Positions 9,153 through 16,957 of a DNA stretch of 64,000 bases are shown one piece after another. A program made the position numbers and the translations under genes. Location: the NCBI GenBank assembly GCA_963750995.1, contig CAVVST010000005.1:1550001-1614000 (forward strand). The letters are read 5' to 3'. Below the pieces are notes generated by a model. The model ran no database searches, was not told the DNA's origin, and worked only from the letters and a program-made list of their open reading frames with translations. Every line of letters starts with the position of its first letter. Position 1 is the first letter of the stretch. Source of the DNA: CAVVST01 sp963750995. GTDB lineage: Bacteria > Acidobacteriota > Vicinamibacteria > Vicinamibacterales > UBA2999.

Positions 9153-10327
9153 GAACGCCCCTGCGCGACGGCCGCAGCCGATGCGAGCAGATCGAGCTCG
9201 GTTACAGCACGCAGATCAAGCGTGTCGAAGCGCGCCGTGCCCGCCTGACGGTACGCCTGCACCGCGAAAAAGATGTGCGACACAAGGAAACGCTCCTCGC
9301 TGTATACGGCCAGCGTATCGACGCCGAGCAGCGGCGCGAGCCACGCGAGGCTGCCGCATGTGCCGATGAACCCCTGCGCGCCTGCAATGGTGGCGGTCTG
9401 AACGCCCAGGTTTGTCGCGGGCGACAGCCGGTCGCGCAGGCTGGTCACGTTCGGAATATCGCGGAACAGGTAGTCCTCGTGCTCGTCGGTCGCCATGCCG
9501 GTGTCGAGCATGACGACTGGCATGCGGGTCGCGGCTGTCCGCACCAGTTCACGGAGCGCGCCGCGTGCGTCGGGAGTACCGGGCAGCGCAGCCCCTGTAT
9601 AGAACTTCGCGGCGATATAGCGCTCGGGAAGGCCAAGGGCTGACGGTGCGGCGGTGCGGGGGTGCGGCGGTGCCGGGTGCGAGGGCGCGGGGGAGCGGTC
9701 GGGTGCAGCCGGAAGGAAGCGGGTATGCGAGGTAACGAGATCGAGCGCGCGGTTGCCGTACCAGAAGCGGCTGAACAACCGGTACATCAACGACGGGTGA
9801 AAGGTCGACGCGTGCGCCACCCCGGTCACCGTGCGCGCCGCGGAAATCAGCTCCTCATCCAAAGACCCGATCGTCGTCTGCTTCTGCCCCCCCGATTCCT
9901 CGCGCTGATGGCGCTCGCGGTTGCGGCGCGCGAACTCCTCGGGCGTGAGGTGGTCGAAAATCTCAACGTAGCGAGCGGCCAGATCGCCGTACCAGCAGGC
10001 TACGCCTCCTCGAGACACCGCGATGACGCGCTCAGGATCGATCCGGTACCGATCTTCGAACCACCGCAGGAACGGGACCCAGTAGAGCACCTCGAAGCCG
10101 ACTTCCGACAACCAGGGTCCGGCAATGATGGGACCGCGTCCGCGCGCGACCGCGGCGATGTCTCGCTCAACCCGCCATTCGTCGCCGAAGGCCGCGGCCT
10201 GCTCGCGCAGACGATCGGCACGCCGCGCCATCCGGACGCCGCGCTTCGGAATAGCGGCGGCGCGGCGCCACGCCTTCGCGGCGAGGTTGCGCACGGCCGC
10301 CAGCGGATCGCTTGCCCGCTCGGTCAT
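9149..10327 (-). CDS. family B glycosyltransferase-like protein (copy 4)
   Basis: The protein has 392 residues from the ATG at 10327 (ATGA overlap). A basic N-terminal helix region is followed by IAGPWLSEVGFEVLYW, SRGGVACWYGD, FHPSLMYRLFSRFW, YIAAKFYTG, a DTGMATDEHEDY block and GTCGSLAWLAPLLGVD. It is closest to copy 1 in its C-terminal half. An unusual Pro/Ala/Ser/His-rich insertion between the LVTSHTRF block and the YIAAKFY block is encoded by an imperfect 8-base tandem repeat at 9645-9676. Because the unit is not a multiple of three, a change in repeat number would break or restore the frame. Confidence 0.7.
   Translation of the reverse strand: MTERASDPLAAVRNLAAKAWRRAAAIPKRGVRMARRADRLREQAAAFGDEWRVERDIAAVARGRGPIIAGPWLSEVGFEVLYWVPFLRWFEDRYRIDPERVIAVSRGGVACWYGDLAARYVEIFDHLTPEEFARRNRERHQREESGGQKQTTIGSLDEELISAARTVTGVAHASTFHPSLMYRLFSRFWYGNRALDLVTSHTRFLPAAPDRSPAPSHPAPPHPRTAAPSALGLPERYIAAKFYTGAALPGTPDARGALRELVRTAATRMPVVMLDTGMATDEHEDYLFRDIPNVTSLRDRLSPATNLGVQTATIAGAQGFIGTCGSLAWLAPLLGVDTLAVYSEERFLVSHIFFAVQAYRQAGTARFDTLDLRAVTELDLLASAAAVAQGRS
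9645..9676. repeat. octanucleotide tandem repeat inside a family B gene
   Basis: Four consecutive 8-base units on the plus strand read GGTGCGGC, GGTGCGGG, GGTGCGGC and GGTGCCGG. G-rich sequence continues to about 9695. Units 1 and 3 are identical, and units 2 and 4 differ by one and two bases. On the coding (minus) strand the tract gives a low-complexity Pro/His/Ala/Thr stretch absent from the other family B copies. Confidence 0.75.
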
Positions 10328-11028
10328 GCCAGGCGTGGATTGCCGGATAGCCTCCGCTCGGCCGCTTCCCAGTCATCGGGCGTGTCGATCGTGATCGACT
10401 CGTGCGCAGGGATCACCAGCGGATGACATCGCTCGCCGTAGATGCTGCGTGTGTCGCGAAGCGTCCTGGTCCAGAAGACGTACGCGGTGCCGTCGCGCAC
10501 GAACGCGGGCCTCGTGTCCTGCCGCCGCGTAATCCGCATTCCGTCGGGAAGAAACGGGACGAGCCGACCTCCGTCGATGCGCATGACGTAGTCCGGCGAC
10601 AGGTGTCGCGGCAGCTCGACAACCGTGACCACCGAGTCGGCGCCCGAGTCGCGGAGCGCCTGCACCGCGGCGCGGATGTGCGCGCCGGTGCGCAGCGGCG
10701 ACGTCGGCTGCAGCAGGACGACGATCTCCGGCTCCCACCCGTTATCGCTCAACACGTGCACCGCATGCTCGATCACCGGCAGCATCGGCGTGTCGTCCTG
10801 CGCCAGGTCGCTGGGCCTGAGGAACGGCACCTCCAGGCCCGCGCGCCGACCTTCAGCGGCCACGCGCTCCGAGTCGGTCGACAGGACGATGCGGTCGACG
10901 ACGCCGGAGGCGACGGCCGCCTGCGTCGCGTAGTGCAGCAGCGTGTGCCCGAGAAGCGCACGGATGTTCTTGTCGGGAATACCCTTCGACCCGCCGCGGG
11001 CGGGGACCAGCGCCAGAACGTGACCCAT
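10324..11028 (-). CDS. neuA: NeuA-like acylneuraminate cytidylyltransferase
   Basis: A 234-residue member of the CMP-sialic acid synthetase family. The nucleotide-binding loop PARGGSKGIPDKN is at residues 9-21, followed by LSTDSE, a VPFLRP block and VLLQPTSPLRTGAHI, all standard NeuA/LegF/PseF motifs. It would activate a nonulosonic acid with CTP. It lies 8 bases downstream of the methyltransferase gene and in the same operon as the NeuC and NeuB homologues. Which nonulosonic acid is used cannot be told from sequence alone. A second NeuA domain, fused to NeuC, is encoded at 24103-26001. Confidence 0.88.
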   Translation of the reverse strand: MGHVLALVPARGGSKGIPDKNIRALLGHTLLHYATQAAVASGVVDRIVLSTDSERVAAEGRRAGLEVPFLRPSDLAQDDTPMLPVIEHAVHVLSDNGWEPEIVVLLQPTSPLRTGAHIRAAVQALRDSGADSVVTVVELPRHLSPDYVMRIDGGRLVPFLPDGMRITRRQDTRPAFVRDGTAYVFWTRTLRDTRSIYGERCHPLVIPAHESITIDTPDDWEAAERRLSGNPRLA

Positions 11029-11036
11029 GCGGGTGG

Positions 11037-11969
11037 TCAGCTGCGGGAGGGCGGCGCGTTCTGCACCGACCGGACTTCAAGCCATAACGAGGCAGCCGAC
11101 TCTGCGGGCGGCAGCGCCTCGGCGCGCGGCGTCGCCGGGCGCGCGATGTAGCTCACATGCAGGTGATCGGCGGCGTAATCGGCGCGCAGGACGTCGAACC
11201 CGGCGCGCGCGAGGTACGCGGTCATCGTCGCTTCGGTCAGGTAATACGGATGATCGATCTTGACGGCGGCCTCGACCGAGGCGTTGCGCAGGTAGGCCGC
11301 ACGGAAATCCACGATGTCGACAAAGAACACGCCGCCAGGCGCAATCAGATCGCGCAGGCGGCGCAGCGTTCCAGTGACATCGAGCAGGTGATCCACCGTC
11401 TGGCACAGCACCACGACATCGAACTCACGGCTGCCGAGGTCGACGTGTTCCACGAGCCCTTCAATCGTCTCGACCCCCAGCGCCAGCGCCTGCGCCGTCT
11501 CGAGCGGGGCGGGATCGACCACTGTCGCGCGCAGGCTGAACCGCTTCGCAAAGGCGTCGGCGACGACGCCGGTCGAACCGCCGATGTCGAGGAGCGTCGT
11601 GTACCCGCGCCCCTCCACGTAAGGCGCCAGCAGGTCACCGCGCTCAACCGCGTACTCGCGCTGCTCCTGCTGAATGGTGCGAGCGTCGATGAGACGGCCG
11701 TGGAACGCGCTGACGAGCGGACGGTAGGTGCGCGCGTAGAAGTCGCCGTACGCGGCCGCCGTCATGACCGGGTCCAGAAAGACCAGGCCGCAGCGAGCGC
11801 AACCCGAGGCGTGTGCCGGATAGCCGTAGCGATCGCGATGCGTCAGGCCGACGAACATCGTCCCTCCACACAGGTTGCACCGCTCGACCCGGGCTTTTGG
11901 CTGGGCCGCGTAATCGAAGGCCAGCGCAGTGATCCGTTCGGCGCGTGTGCCGGAACTGACGGTCGCCAT
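11037..11969 (-). CDS. zinc-ribbon class I SAM methyltransferase
   Basis: The protein has 310 residues and starts at the ATG at 11969 (ATGA overlap with neuC). A four-cysteine N-terminal zinc-binding region (CNLCG at about 31-35, CARCG about 25 residues later, then LVFLDP) precedes a methyltransferase domain with LLDIGGSTGVVADAF and FDVVVLCQTVDHLLD. This layout is common in sugar C-methyltransferase-like proteins and in uncharacterised methyltransferases of O-antigen clusters. It sits between the NeuA and NeuC genes, so it might methylate a nonulosonic acid precursor. That last point is inference only. Confidence 0.8.
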   Translation of the reverse strand: MATVSSGTRAERITALAFDYAAQPKARVERCNLCGGTMFVGLTHRDRYGYPAHASGCARCGLVFLDPVMTAAAYGDFYARTYRPLVSAFHGRLIDARTIQQEQREYAVERGDLLAPYVEGRGYTTLLDIGGSTGVVADAFAKRFSLRATVVDPAPLETAQALALGVETIEGLVEHVDLGSREFDVVVLCQTVDHLLDVTGTLRRLRDLIAPGGVFFVDIVDFRAAYLRNASVEAAVKIDHPYYLTEATMTAYLARAGFDVLRADYAADHLHVSYIARPATPRAEALPPAESAASLWLEVRSVQNAPPSRS

Positions 11970-13126
11970 CAGTACGCCAGCCGTTTCTCGATCGTCAGGT
12001 CGGCGGTCGCGAGTGTGTCGGCGATTTTCGTGCCCGCCTTGCCGTCGCCGTACAACCGATCCGGCTCCGGCCGGCCGCGGCGGATGTGCTCCTGTATCGC
12101 GCCGGCAATGGCGCGCCGCTCGTGCTCCACGTCGATGACGTTGCGGCCACGCTCCCGTCCCGTCTGCCGGCTACCGATGTTGACCGCCGGCACACCCAGG
12201 AACGAGCACTCTCTGATTGCCACGCTCGAATTGCCGATGATCGCGGTCGACCGGCACAGCAGTCGGAGAAAGTCCTCGGGCAGCATGTTGCGGAAGAAGT
12301 GGAAGTTTGCCGGCTTCTCCTTTTCCCGGAATACGCGAATGCCCTTCGACGTGCCATCGGAGCCGGCGTCGACGTTGGGCCAGAACCACAGGACGGGCAG
12401 GCTGCTGTCCTTCACGGCATACAGCGTCTCCTCTACCTGCTGCCGGGCTTCCTCGTACTCGGTCGTCACCGGGTGCTGCATCACCACCAGGTAGCCCTTG
12501 GACAAGTCCTCGCGCGGGCCAACGCCGCCGTAGCGCTCGAACGGGTCGAAGTCCAGCTGCGGTCGCGCCGCCACTTCCGCCGCGATATCGATGGATGGGC
12601 ACCCGGTGAGCACCACCGAGCCTGGGGCTTCGCCAAGCTTGATCACCCGCTCTCGCGCCAGCTTCGTCGAGACGAGGTGGAGGTTCGCCAGCTTGGTGAC
12701 CGCATGGCGGACCTTCTCGTCGATCGAACCCGTTACTTCTCCGCCCTGGACGTGCACCAGCGGGATGTTCATGTAGGCCGCCGCGACCGCCGTCGCAAGC
12801 GTTTCGTACCGATCCGCAACCGTCACCACCGCGTCGGGCTTCTCGTTGTCGAACACCGTGGCAAGCTCGGATAGTCCAATCCCTGTGGACTTCGCCGAGG
12901 TGACCAGGTTCTCCCCCTCGAGCACCATGAACACCCGCGCCCTGGGTATAAAGCCGTCGTGCTCGATCGCCTGGATCGCGTTGCCGTAGCGTTCGAGCAG
13001 CGCCGACGCAGCGACGACGAGGAGCAGCTCGAGGTCGGGGTGCGCCTGGATCGCGTGGAGGGCGGACCGAATGCGAGAGTAGCTGGGCCGTGCGGTCACC
13101 AGCACGCAGATGCGGCGCTTAGACAT
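11969..13126 (-). CDS. neuC: NeuC/LegG-like UDP-N-acetylglucosamine 2-epimerase (hydrolysing)
   Basis: A 385-residue protein covering the whole epimerase 2 family. It shows VTARPSYSRIRS near the N-terminus, VVTVADRYETLATAVAA, the strongly conserved GGEVTGSIDEKVRHAVTKL block, MQHPVTTEY, GNSSVAIRE and NIGSRQTGRERG. Enzymes of this type release UDP and give ManNAc (NeuC) or the 2,4-diacetamido-6-deoxy-mannose precursor of legionaminic acid (LegG). The paralogous domain at 24103-26001 has the same motifs. With NeuB and NeuA nearby, a complete late nonulosonic acid pathway is present. Confidence 0.9.
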   Translation of the reverse strand: MSKRRICVLVTARPSYSRIRSALHAIQAHPDLELLLVVAASALLERYGNAIQAIEHDGFIPRARVFMVLEGENLVTSAKSTGIGLSELATVFDNEKPDAVVTVADRYETLATAVAAAYMNIPLVHVQGGEVTGSIDEKVRHAVTKLANLHLVSTKLARERVIKLGEAPGSVVLTGCPSIDIAAEVAARPQLDFDPFERYGGVGPREDLSKGYLVVMQHPVTTEYEEARQQVEETLYAVKDSSLPVLWFWPNVDAGSDGTSKGIRVFREKEKPANFHFFRNMLPEDFLRLLCRSTAIIGNSSVAIRECSFLGVPAVNIGSRQTGRERGRNVIDVEHERRAIAGAIQEHIRRGRPEPDRLYGDGKAGTKIADTLATADLTIEKRLAY

Positions 13127-13138
13127 ATCGAAGCATGG

Positions 13139-13579
13139 TTACCAGGGCGTTTGCACGTGATCGCAGGCGAGCGACGCGCCGTCGGGCCGCCGCTGCTCGA
13201 GAAGAGCTCGAGACTCGTCGGCCTCAATGGCCGTGGCAAAACACATCAACCGGGTCCACGTCGCGGGGTCGAGCCGGGCTCCGTGGTCGAGCAGTACTTC
13301 AATGATGTCGATGCGATCCGAGCCGACCGCGGCCTCGAGCGGCGTGATCGTCAGCGCATCGTTGCGCAGAAATTCCGCCCGAACCGTCCCGGCCTGGTTC
13401 GGGTCTTCGCCGGCATCGATCAACCGGACGATCTCGCCGTTGTCGCGCAGCGCCGCGGCTTCAGCCAACGTCAATGGCTCAACACGCCACAACGGATCGA
13501 CGCCGAACGGCAGACCGATCAGCATCAGCGCGGTGGCCACGATCAGGAACAACCCTGGCAGCGCAATCGCCATCCCCAT
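13139..13579 (-). CDS. small membrane protein with ankyrin-like repeats
   Basis: I take the start at the ATG at 13579 (146 residues). A TTG at 13600 is an alternative. One hydrophobic helix lies near the N-terminus (LPGLFLIVATALMLIGLPFG). The rest shows ankyrin-style helices: LAEAAALRDNGEIVRLIDAG, then a TPLEAAVGSDRIDIIEVLLDHGA-type unit, then a degenerate third unit. This predicts a membrane-anchored protein-interaction domain. It lies between a membrane protein gene and neuC and is not a recognised enzyme. It may organise the glycan enzymes, but nothing in the sequence proves that. Confidence 0.6.
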   Translation of the reverse strand: MGMAIALPGLFLIVATALMLIGLPFGVDPLWRVEPLTLAEAAALRDNGEIVRLIDAGEDPNQAGTVRAEFLRNDALTITPLEAAVGSDRIDIIEVLLDHGARLDPATWTRLMCFATAIEADESRALLEQRRPDGASLACDHVQTPW

Positions 13580-13613
13580 CGCCGCAGTGGCTGGCTTCAA
13601 CTGGGTCGGCCGG

Positions 13614-15059
13614 TCAGTAATAGATGTCAAAGACGCGTTCCATCCAGCGCGGCTCGAAGCGCGGGTTGACCACCCGCGTCTCGATGGCTTCTCGCTGCAG
13701 CTCGCGCACCAGCGGCTCCTGTGCGCGGTAGCGCTCCCAGTTGCCGTCGCGGCTCCACTCGCGGTCGAGCCGGGTCCAGTCGTTGCGCTGGACGAAAGCC
13801 TGCGATCGCAGCACGTGGTGCACGCCGGCGGCACGGATCGCCCACGCCGCCGATCCGACGAGGCAGACCAGGCACACGGCCGCGGTCGCCTGCCAGGTTC
13901 GCAGCCGGAGGGGCCACGACCGCAGGAAATACACCGCGGCGCCGGCAACCGGCAGCGCGTAGAAGGCGCCCGCGGTGCTCATGATCTCGTCCTTGGTGTA
14001 GACGTACGAGAGTGCCGCGTTCGCCGCGAGTACCAGCAGGAAGATCACCGTGTGGCGGTCCGCCAGCGTAACCGGCCGCCTGATGCCCGCGCGGACGCGC
14101 GAGACGACGTAGGCGATGAGCAGCCCGGTCGCAAACAGCGACGCCCCGATCTGGATGAAATGCCGCGGCGCCAGCTGGTCGCCGCGAATCGCGCGAACGA
14201 ATACAAAGACGCCCGACCGCGGCTCGGAGAACAGCACCGACGAGATCGACGAGGCGATGTTGTAGGCGTAGAGCGGCAACAGGTTGTCGCCGAAGCGCTC
14301 GCGGATCTCGGGTGGACTGAGCGCCTCGAGCAAGAACCCGGTGCTGCGTTCCTCGACCGTCGGTAGTCCAGTCGCGAAGATCCAGAACCGCAGCACGGCG
14401 TAGCCGCCGACGAGCGCGGCGACGCCGGCAACCGTCCGCCGCGATACACCGGGCATCCCGGCAATCCAGGCGGCGACGATGACCACCGCTACGAGCAGTC
14501 CAGACTCCAGCGTGAGCGCCGCGACGGCGAGAGTGACAAACATGACCAGGTCGATGAGCACGCCTCCCTTCGACTGCGCCAGGTTCAACGCCAGCAGCGC
14601 CAGCACGGCGATCTGGAGGAAATGATTGGTGGGATAGATCTCCTTGACCGTGCCGAGGAAGGTGTGAATGCCGACGAACACCGTCAGCGCAAGCGGCACG
14701 ACCGCGAGCGTGACCCGGTCGCGCACCTCGAGGGCCCGCACGAACAGAACGAGAAATGCCAGGACGAGCAGAGCGTGGAACAGCCGGTACGCCAGCATGT
14801 AGTGGCCGTTCGCAAGGTCGGAGACCCCTTTGATGATCGCAAATCGCATCGGCCTGAAGTAGCCGCTCTGCGCGAGGTGGCCGCGGAATTCCGACCACGG
14901 CGACGAACCGCGCACGGCGTCGAGCAGCGGCGCCAGCGAGTCGCCGATCTGCAGCGGCATGTGCAGCAGGTCGTGCCCGATGCCGACCGCCAGCACCACG
15001 GCCGCGGCGACGGCGAGCAGCCGGATGCTAGATGTCGTCAGGACGAAGCTGCTCATCAA
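13614..15059 (-). CDS. polytopic membrane protein, possible GT-C-type glycosyltransferase
   Basis: A 481-residue protein with about ten hydrophobic helices. The N-terminal helix is followed by an outer-loop segment DLLHMPLQIGDSLAPLLDA, and later comes YPTNHFLQIAVLALLALN. A soluble C-terminal tail of about 75 residues ends FDIYY. The helix and loop pattern resembles uncharacterised GT-C-like or polymerase-like proteins in polysaccharide loci, but I see no motif that fixes the family. The start lies inside the end of the neuB gene (overlap about 30 bases). A role in membrane steps of the same glycan is likely from position only. Confidence 0.55.
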   Translation of the reverse strand: MMSSFVLTTSSIRLLAVAAAVVLAVGIGHDLLHMPLQIGDSLAPLLDAVRGSSPWSEFRGHLAQSGYFRPMRFAIIKGVSDLANGHYMLAYRLFHALLVLAFLVLFVRALEVRDRVTLAVVPLALTVFVGIHTFLGTVKEIYPTNHFLQIAVLALLALNLAQSKGGVLIDLVMFVTLAVAALTLESGLLVAVVIVAAWIAGMPGVSRRTVAGVAALVGGYAVLRFWIFATGLPTVEERSTGFLLEALSPPEIRERFGDNLLPLYAYNIASSISSVLFSEPRSGVFVFVRAIRGDQLAPRHFIQIGASLFATGLLIAYVVSRVRAGIRRPVTLADRHTVIFLLVLAANAALSYVYTKDEIMSTAGAFYALPVAGAAVYFLRSWPLRLRTWQATAAVCLVCLVGSAAWAIRAAGVHHVLRSQAFVQRNDWTRLDREWSRDGNWERYRAQEPLVRELQREAIETRVVNPRFEPRWMERVFDIYY

Positions 15060-16053
15060 CCTCGAGCGCGCGGCGGAGGACGCGTCCGAGGACCTCGGGA
15101 AGCCGCTCGGCCGGGATGCCGGTGCCCGGCTTCTTCATCGCCAGGTGCGCTTCGGACAGCACGGTGCCGGCGGCGAGGCGTTCGCGCGCCACCAGGCTCT
15201 TGGTGAAGATCGCGCGCAACGGCGCCATGTCGCGCGCGATCGCATCCTTGTCGACCGGGCTGGCGCGCATCTTCTCGACGAACCGAATCCCGTCCACCAG
15301 CTGCCGCAGCTCCTCCATCGTCACGGAGGCCGGCACGTCTGGTCCGAACATCCCGCGGCTCATGGTCACGTGCACCTCGACGACTTCGGCGCCGAGCGTC
15401 GCCGCGGCGATGCCCGGGTAGATCGTGCCGGAGTGATCCGACAGGCCGACGAAGCAGCTGTAGCGCTCGCGGAAGAACGGCATCATGTTCAACCCGATCC
15501 TTTCGGGAGGACAGGGATACGCCGTGGTGCACTGCAGGACGGCGAGCGGAACGCCGGCGCGGCGCACGCGGTCCACCGCTTTATCGAGTTCGGCGATATC
15601 GCTCATGCCGCTCGACAGCAGGATCGGCTTGCCGGTTGCGATCATGGCGTCGAGCAGCGGCAGCGTGCTGACTTCGCCCGATCCCACTTTCCACATCGTC
15701 ATCCCGACGCGGTCCAGGAGGTCGACCGCCTCGCGGGAGAACGGAGAACTCAGAAAAATCAGTCCCTTCTCCTGCGCATGGTCGGCAAGCCCCTTCCACT
15801 GCGCTTCGGAGAATTCGATGCGTTTCCAGTACTCGTAGCGGGTCGCATCCTGCTTGCTGAACTTGACGCGGAAGGGCTCTGCCGGCGTGCTTTCTGCCGC
15901 CGCGATATGCGTCTGGAACTTCACCGCGTCGGCGCCGCCGCGCGCGACTTCGTCGATGAACGCGTGCGCCAGGCCAAGGCTGCCGTCGTGCGAGAGGCCG
16001 ACTTCGCCGATGACCAGGCAACGATCCTTCTGCAGTCCGGAAGTTGAACTCAT
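15028..16053 (-). CDS. neuB: NeuB-like N-acylneuraminate synthase
   Basis: The protein has 341 residues. The N-terminal TIM-barrel domain shows IGEVGLSHDGSLGLAH, ADAVKFQTHIA, FLSSPFSREAVDLL, WKVGSGE, LLSSGMS, LQCTTAYPCPPE and GLSDHSGTIYPGIAA, all matching the NeuB family. The C-terminal part (RSLVA-type block, GTVLSEAHLAMKKPGTGI) is an SAF antifreeze-like domain. It condenses phosphoenolpyruvate with a mannosamine derivative to give a sialic-, legionaminic- or pseudaminic-type acid. It is the only synthase in the window although there are two NeuC and two NeuA domains. Confidence 0.9.
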   Translation of the reverse strand: MSSTSGLQKDRCLVIGEVGLSHDGSLGLAHAFIDEVARGGADAVKFQTHIAAAESTPAEPFRVKFSKQDATRYEYWKRIEFSEAQWKGLADHAQEKGLIFLSSPFSREAVDLLDRVGMTMWKVGSGEVSTLPLLDAMIATGKPILLSSGMSDIAELDKAVDRVRRAGVPLAVLQCTTAYPCPPERIGLNMMPFFRERYSCFVGLSDHSGTIYPGIAAATLGAEVVEVHVTMSRGMFGPDVPASVTMEELRQLVDGIRFVEKMRASPVDKDAIARDMAPLRAIFTKSLVARERLAAGTVLSEAHLAMKKPGTGIPAERLPEVLGRVLRRALEVDEQLRPDDI

Positions 16054-16955
16054 ACGTCGACGAGCGGCAGCCCTGCCCGGGCGACGGCGGCAAAGAGATC
16101 GCCCTGCTTCTCCGTATCCCCCGCCGCGTCGAAGCTGGCGAGCTGCGGCCGGAACGCCTGGCCGGCGGTCAACCGAGGCACCTCGGGCGCCACGTCATCG
16201 CGCAGGAAGAAGGCGTTGATCCCGGCGTCCTCGCAAAGTACCAGTCCATATCCCTTGGTGCGATTGAGCTTCTCGAGCGCGGCGAGCGATGCGCCGCCGT
16301 AGCCCTTCGGCGCGACCGGCGGCCGCGGAGCGTCGGGAACAGTGACGGCGCGGTCGCGGCCGAACAGCCCGTTGTATTCCATGACCAGCACGCGGGGACT
16401 GACCACCGTAATCGCTTTCCACAGCCAGTAGTCGAAGCTATCGATGTCGATCGACATGAAATCGACTTCCGCGCCGACGCCGTGCCTGGTCAGAAACTCG
16501 TTGATCGTGCCCGTCTCGAGCCGCGACTTGACGACGCACACGCCCGGGTTGAACTGGAAGGTCTGCCGCGCGCCGTCAACCGCCTTGCGATTGGCATCGA
16601 CCATCAGGCCGCTCCACCCGAACTCGTAGGCGAGGATGCCTGAATTCCCGCCGGTGCTGCCCGATCCAATCTCGACGAACGTCCGGTGCTTGACGCCGGC
16701 CGCCCGTAACAGTGCCAGGGTGATTCCGTCCTCTTCGTGCTGCGACCTCAAGCGGAAACGCTGAGCGCCAATCGCCATCGGATGCGGCAGCGCCGCGTCG
16801 GCAAGCGCCGACCGGCGGACCAGCGCGTTCAGCTGGCGCCGGAACACCATCCGCCACTTCGCTTCCTGCTTTTGCGCCGAACCGATACGCTCGACCAGCT
16901 TGGTGAGCCGATCGAGCTGCTTCTGGATGTCGGCGATCTGCTCGCGGTTTTCCAC
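16050..16955 (-). CDS. FkbM-like methyltransferase with N-terminal coiled coil
   Basis: The 301 residues start with a charged coiled-coil region (about residues 5-45). A Rossmann-type domain follows, with TFVEIGSGSTGGNSG, GLMVDANRKAV, DFMSIDIDSFDYWLW and VLVMEYNG. The IDIDSFDYW block resembles the region of FkbM-type O-methyltransferases that carries the DxEG motif, but the match is loose and the family is uncertain. The gene overlaps neuB as ATGA and lies two bases after the A-B fusion gene, so it belongs to the same transcript. Modification of the glycan made by its neighbours is the simplest reading. Confidence 0.6.
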   Translation of the reverse strand: MENREQIADIQKQLDRLTKLVERIGSAQKQEAKWRMVFRRQLNALVRRSALADAALPHPMAIGAQRFRLRSQHEEDGITLALLRAAGVKHRTFVEIGSGSTGGNSGILAYEFGWSGLMVDANRKAVDGARQTFQFNPGVCVVKSRLETGTINEFLTRHGVGAEVDFMSIDIDSFDYWLWKAITVVSPRVLVMEYNGLFGRDRAVTVPDAPRPPVAPKGYGGASLAALEKLNRTKGYGLVLCEDAGINAFFLRDDVAPEVPRLTAGQAFRPQLASFDAAGDTEKQGDLFAAVARAGLPLVDV

Positions 16956-16957
16956 GC

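Noticed and set aside
9641..9700. G-quadruplex regulatory element
   Set aside because: The G runs are irregular and inside a coding sequence. A tandem repeat is the simpler description.
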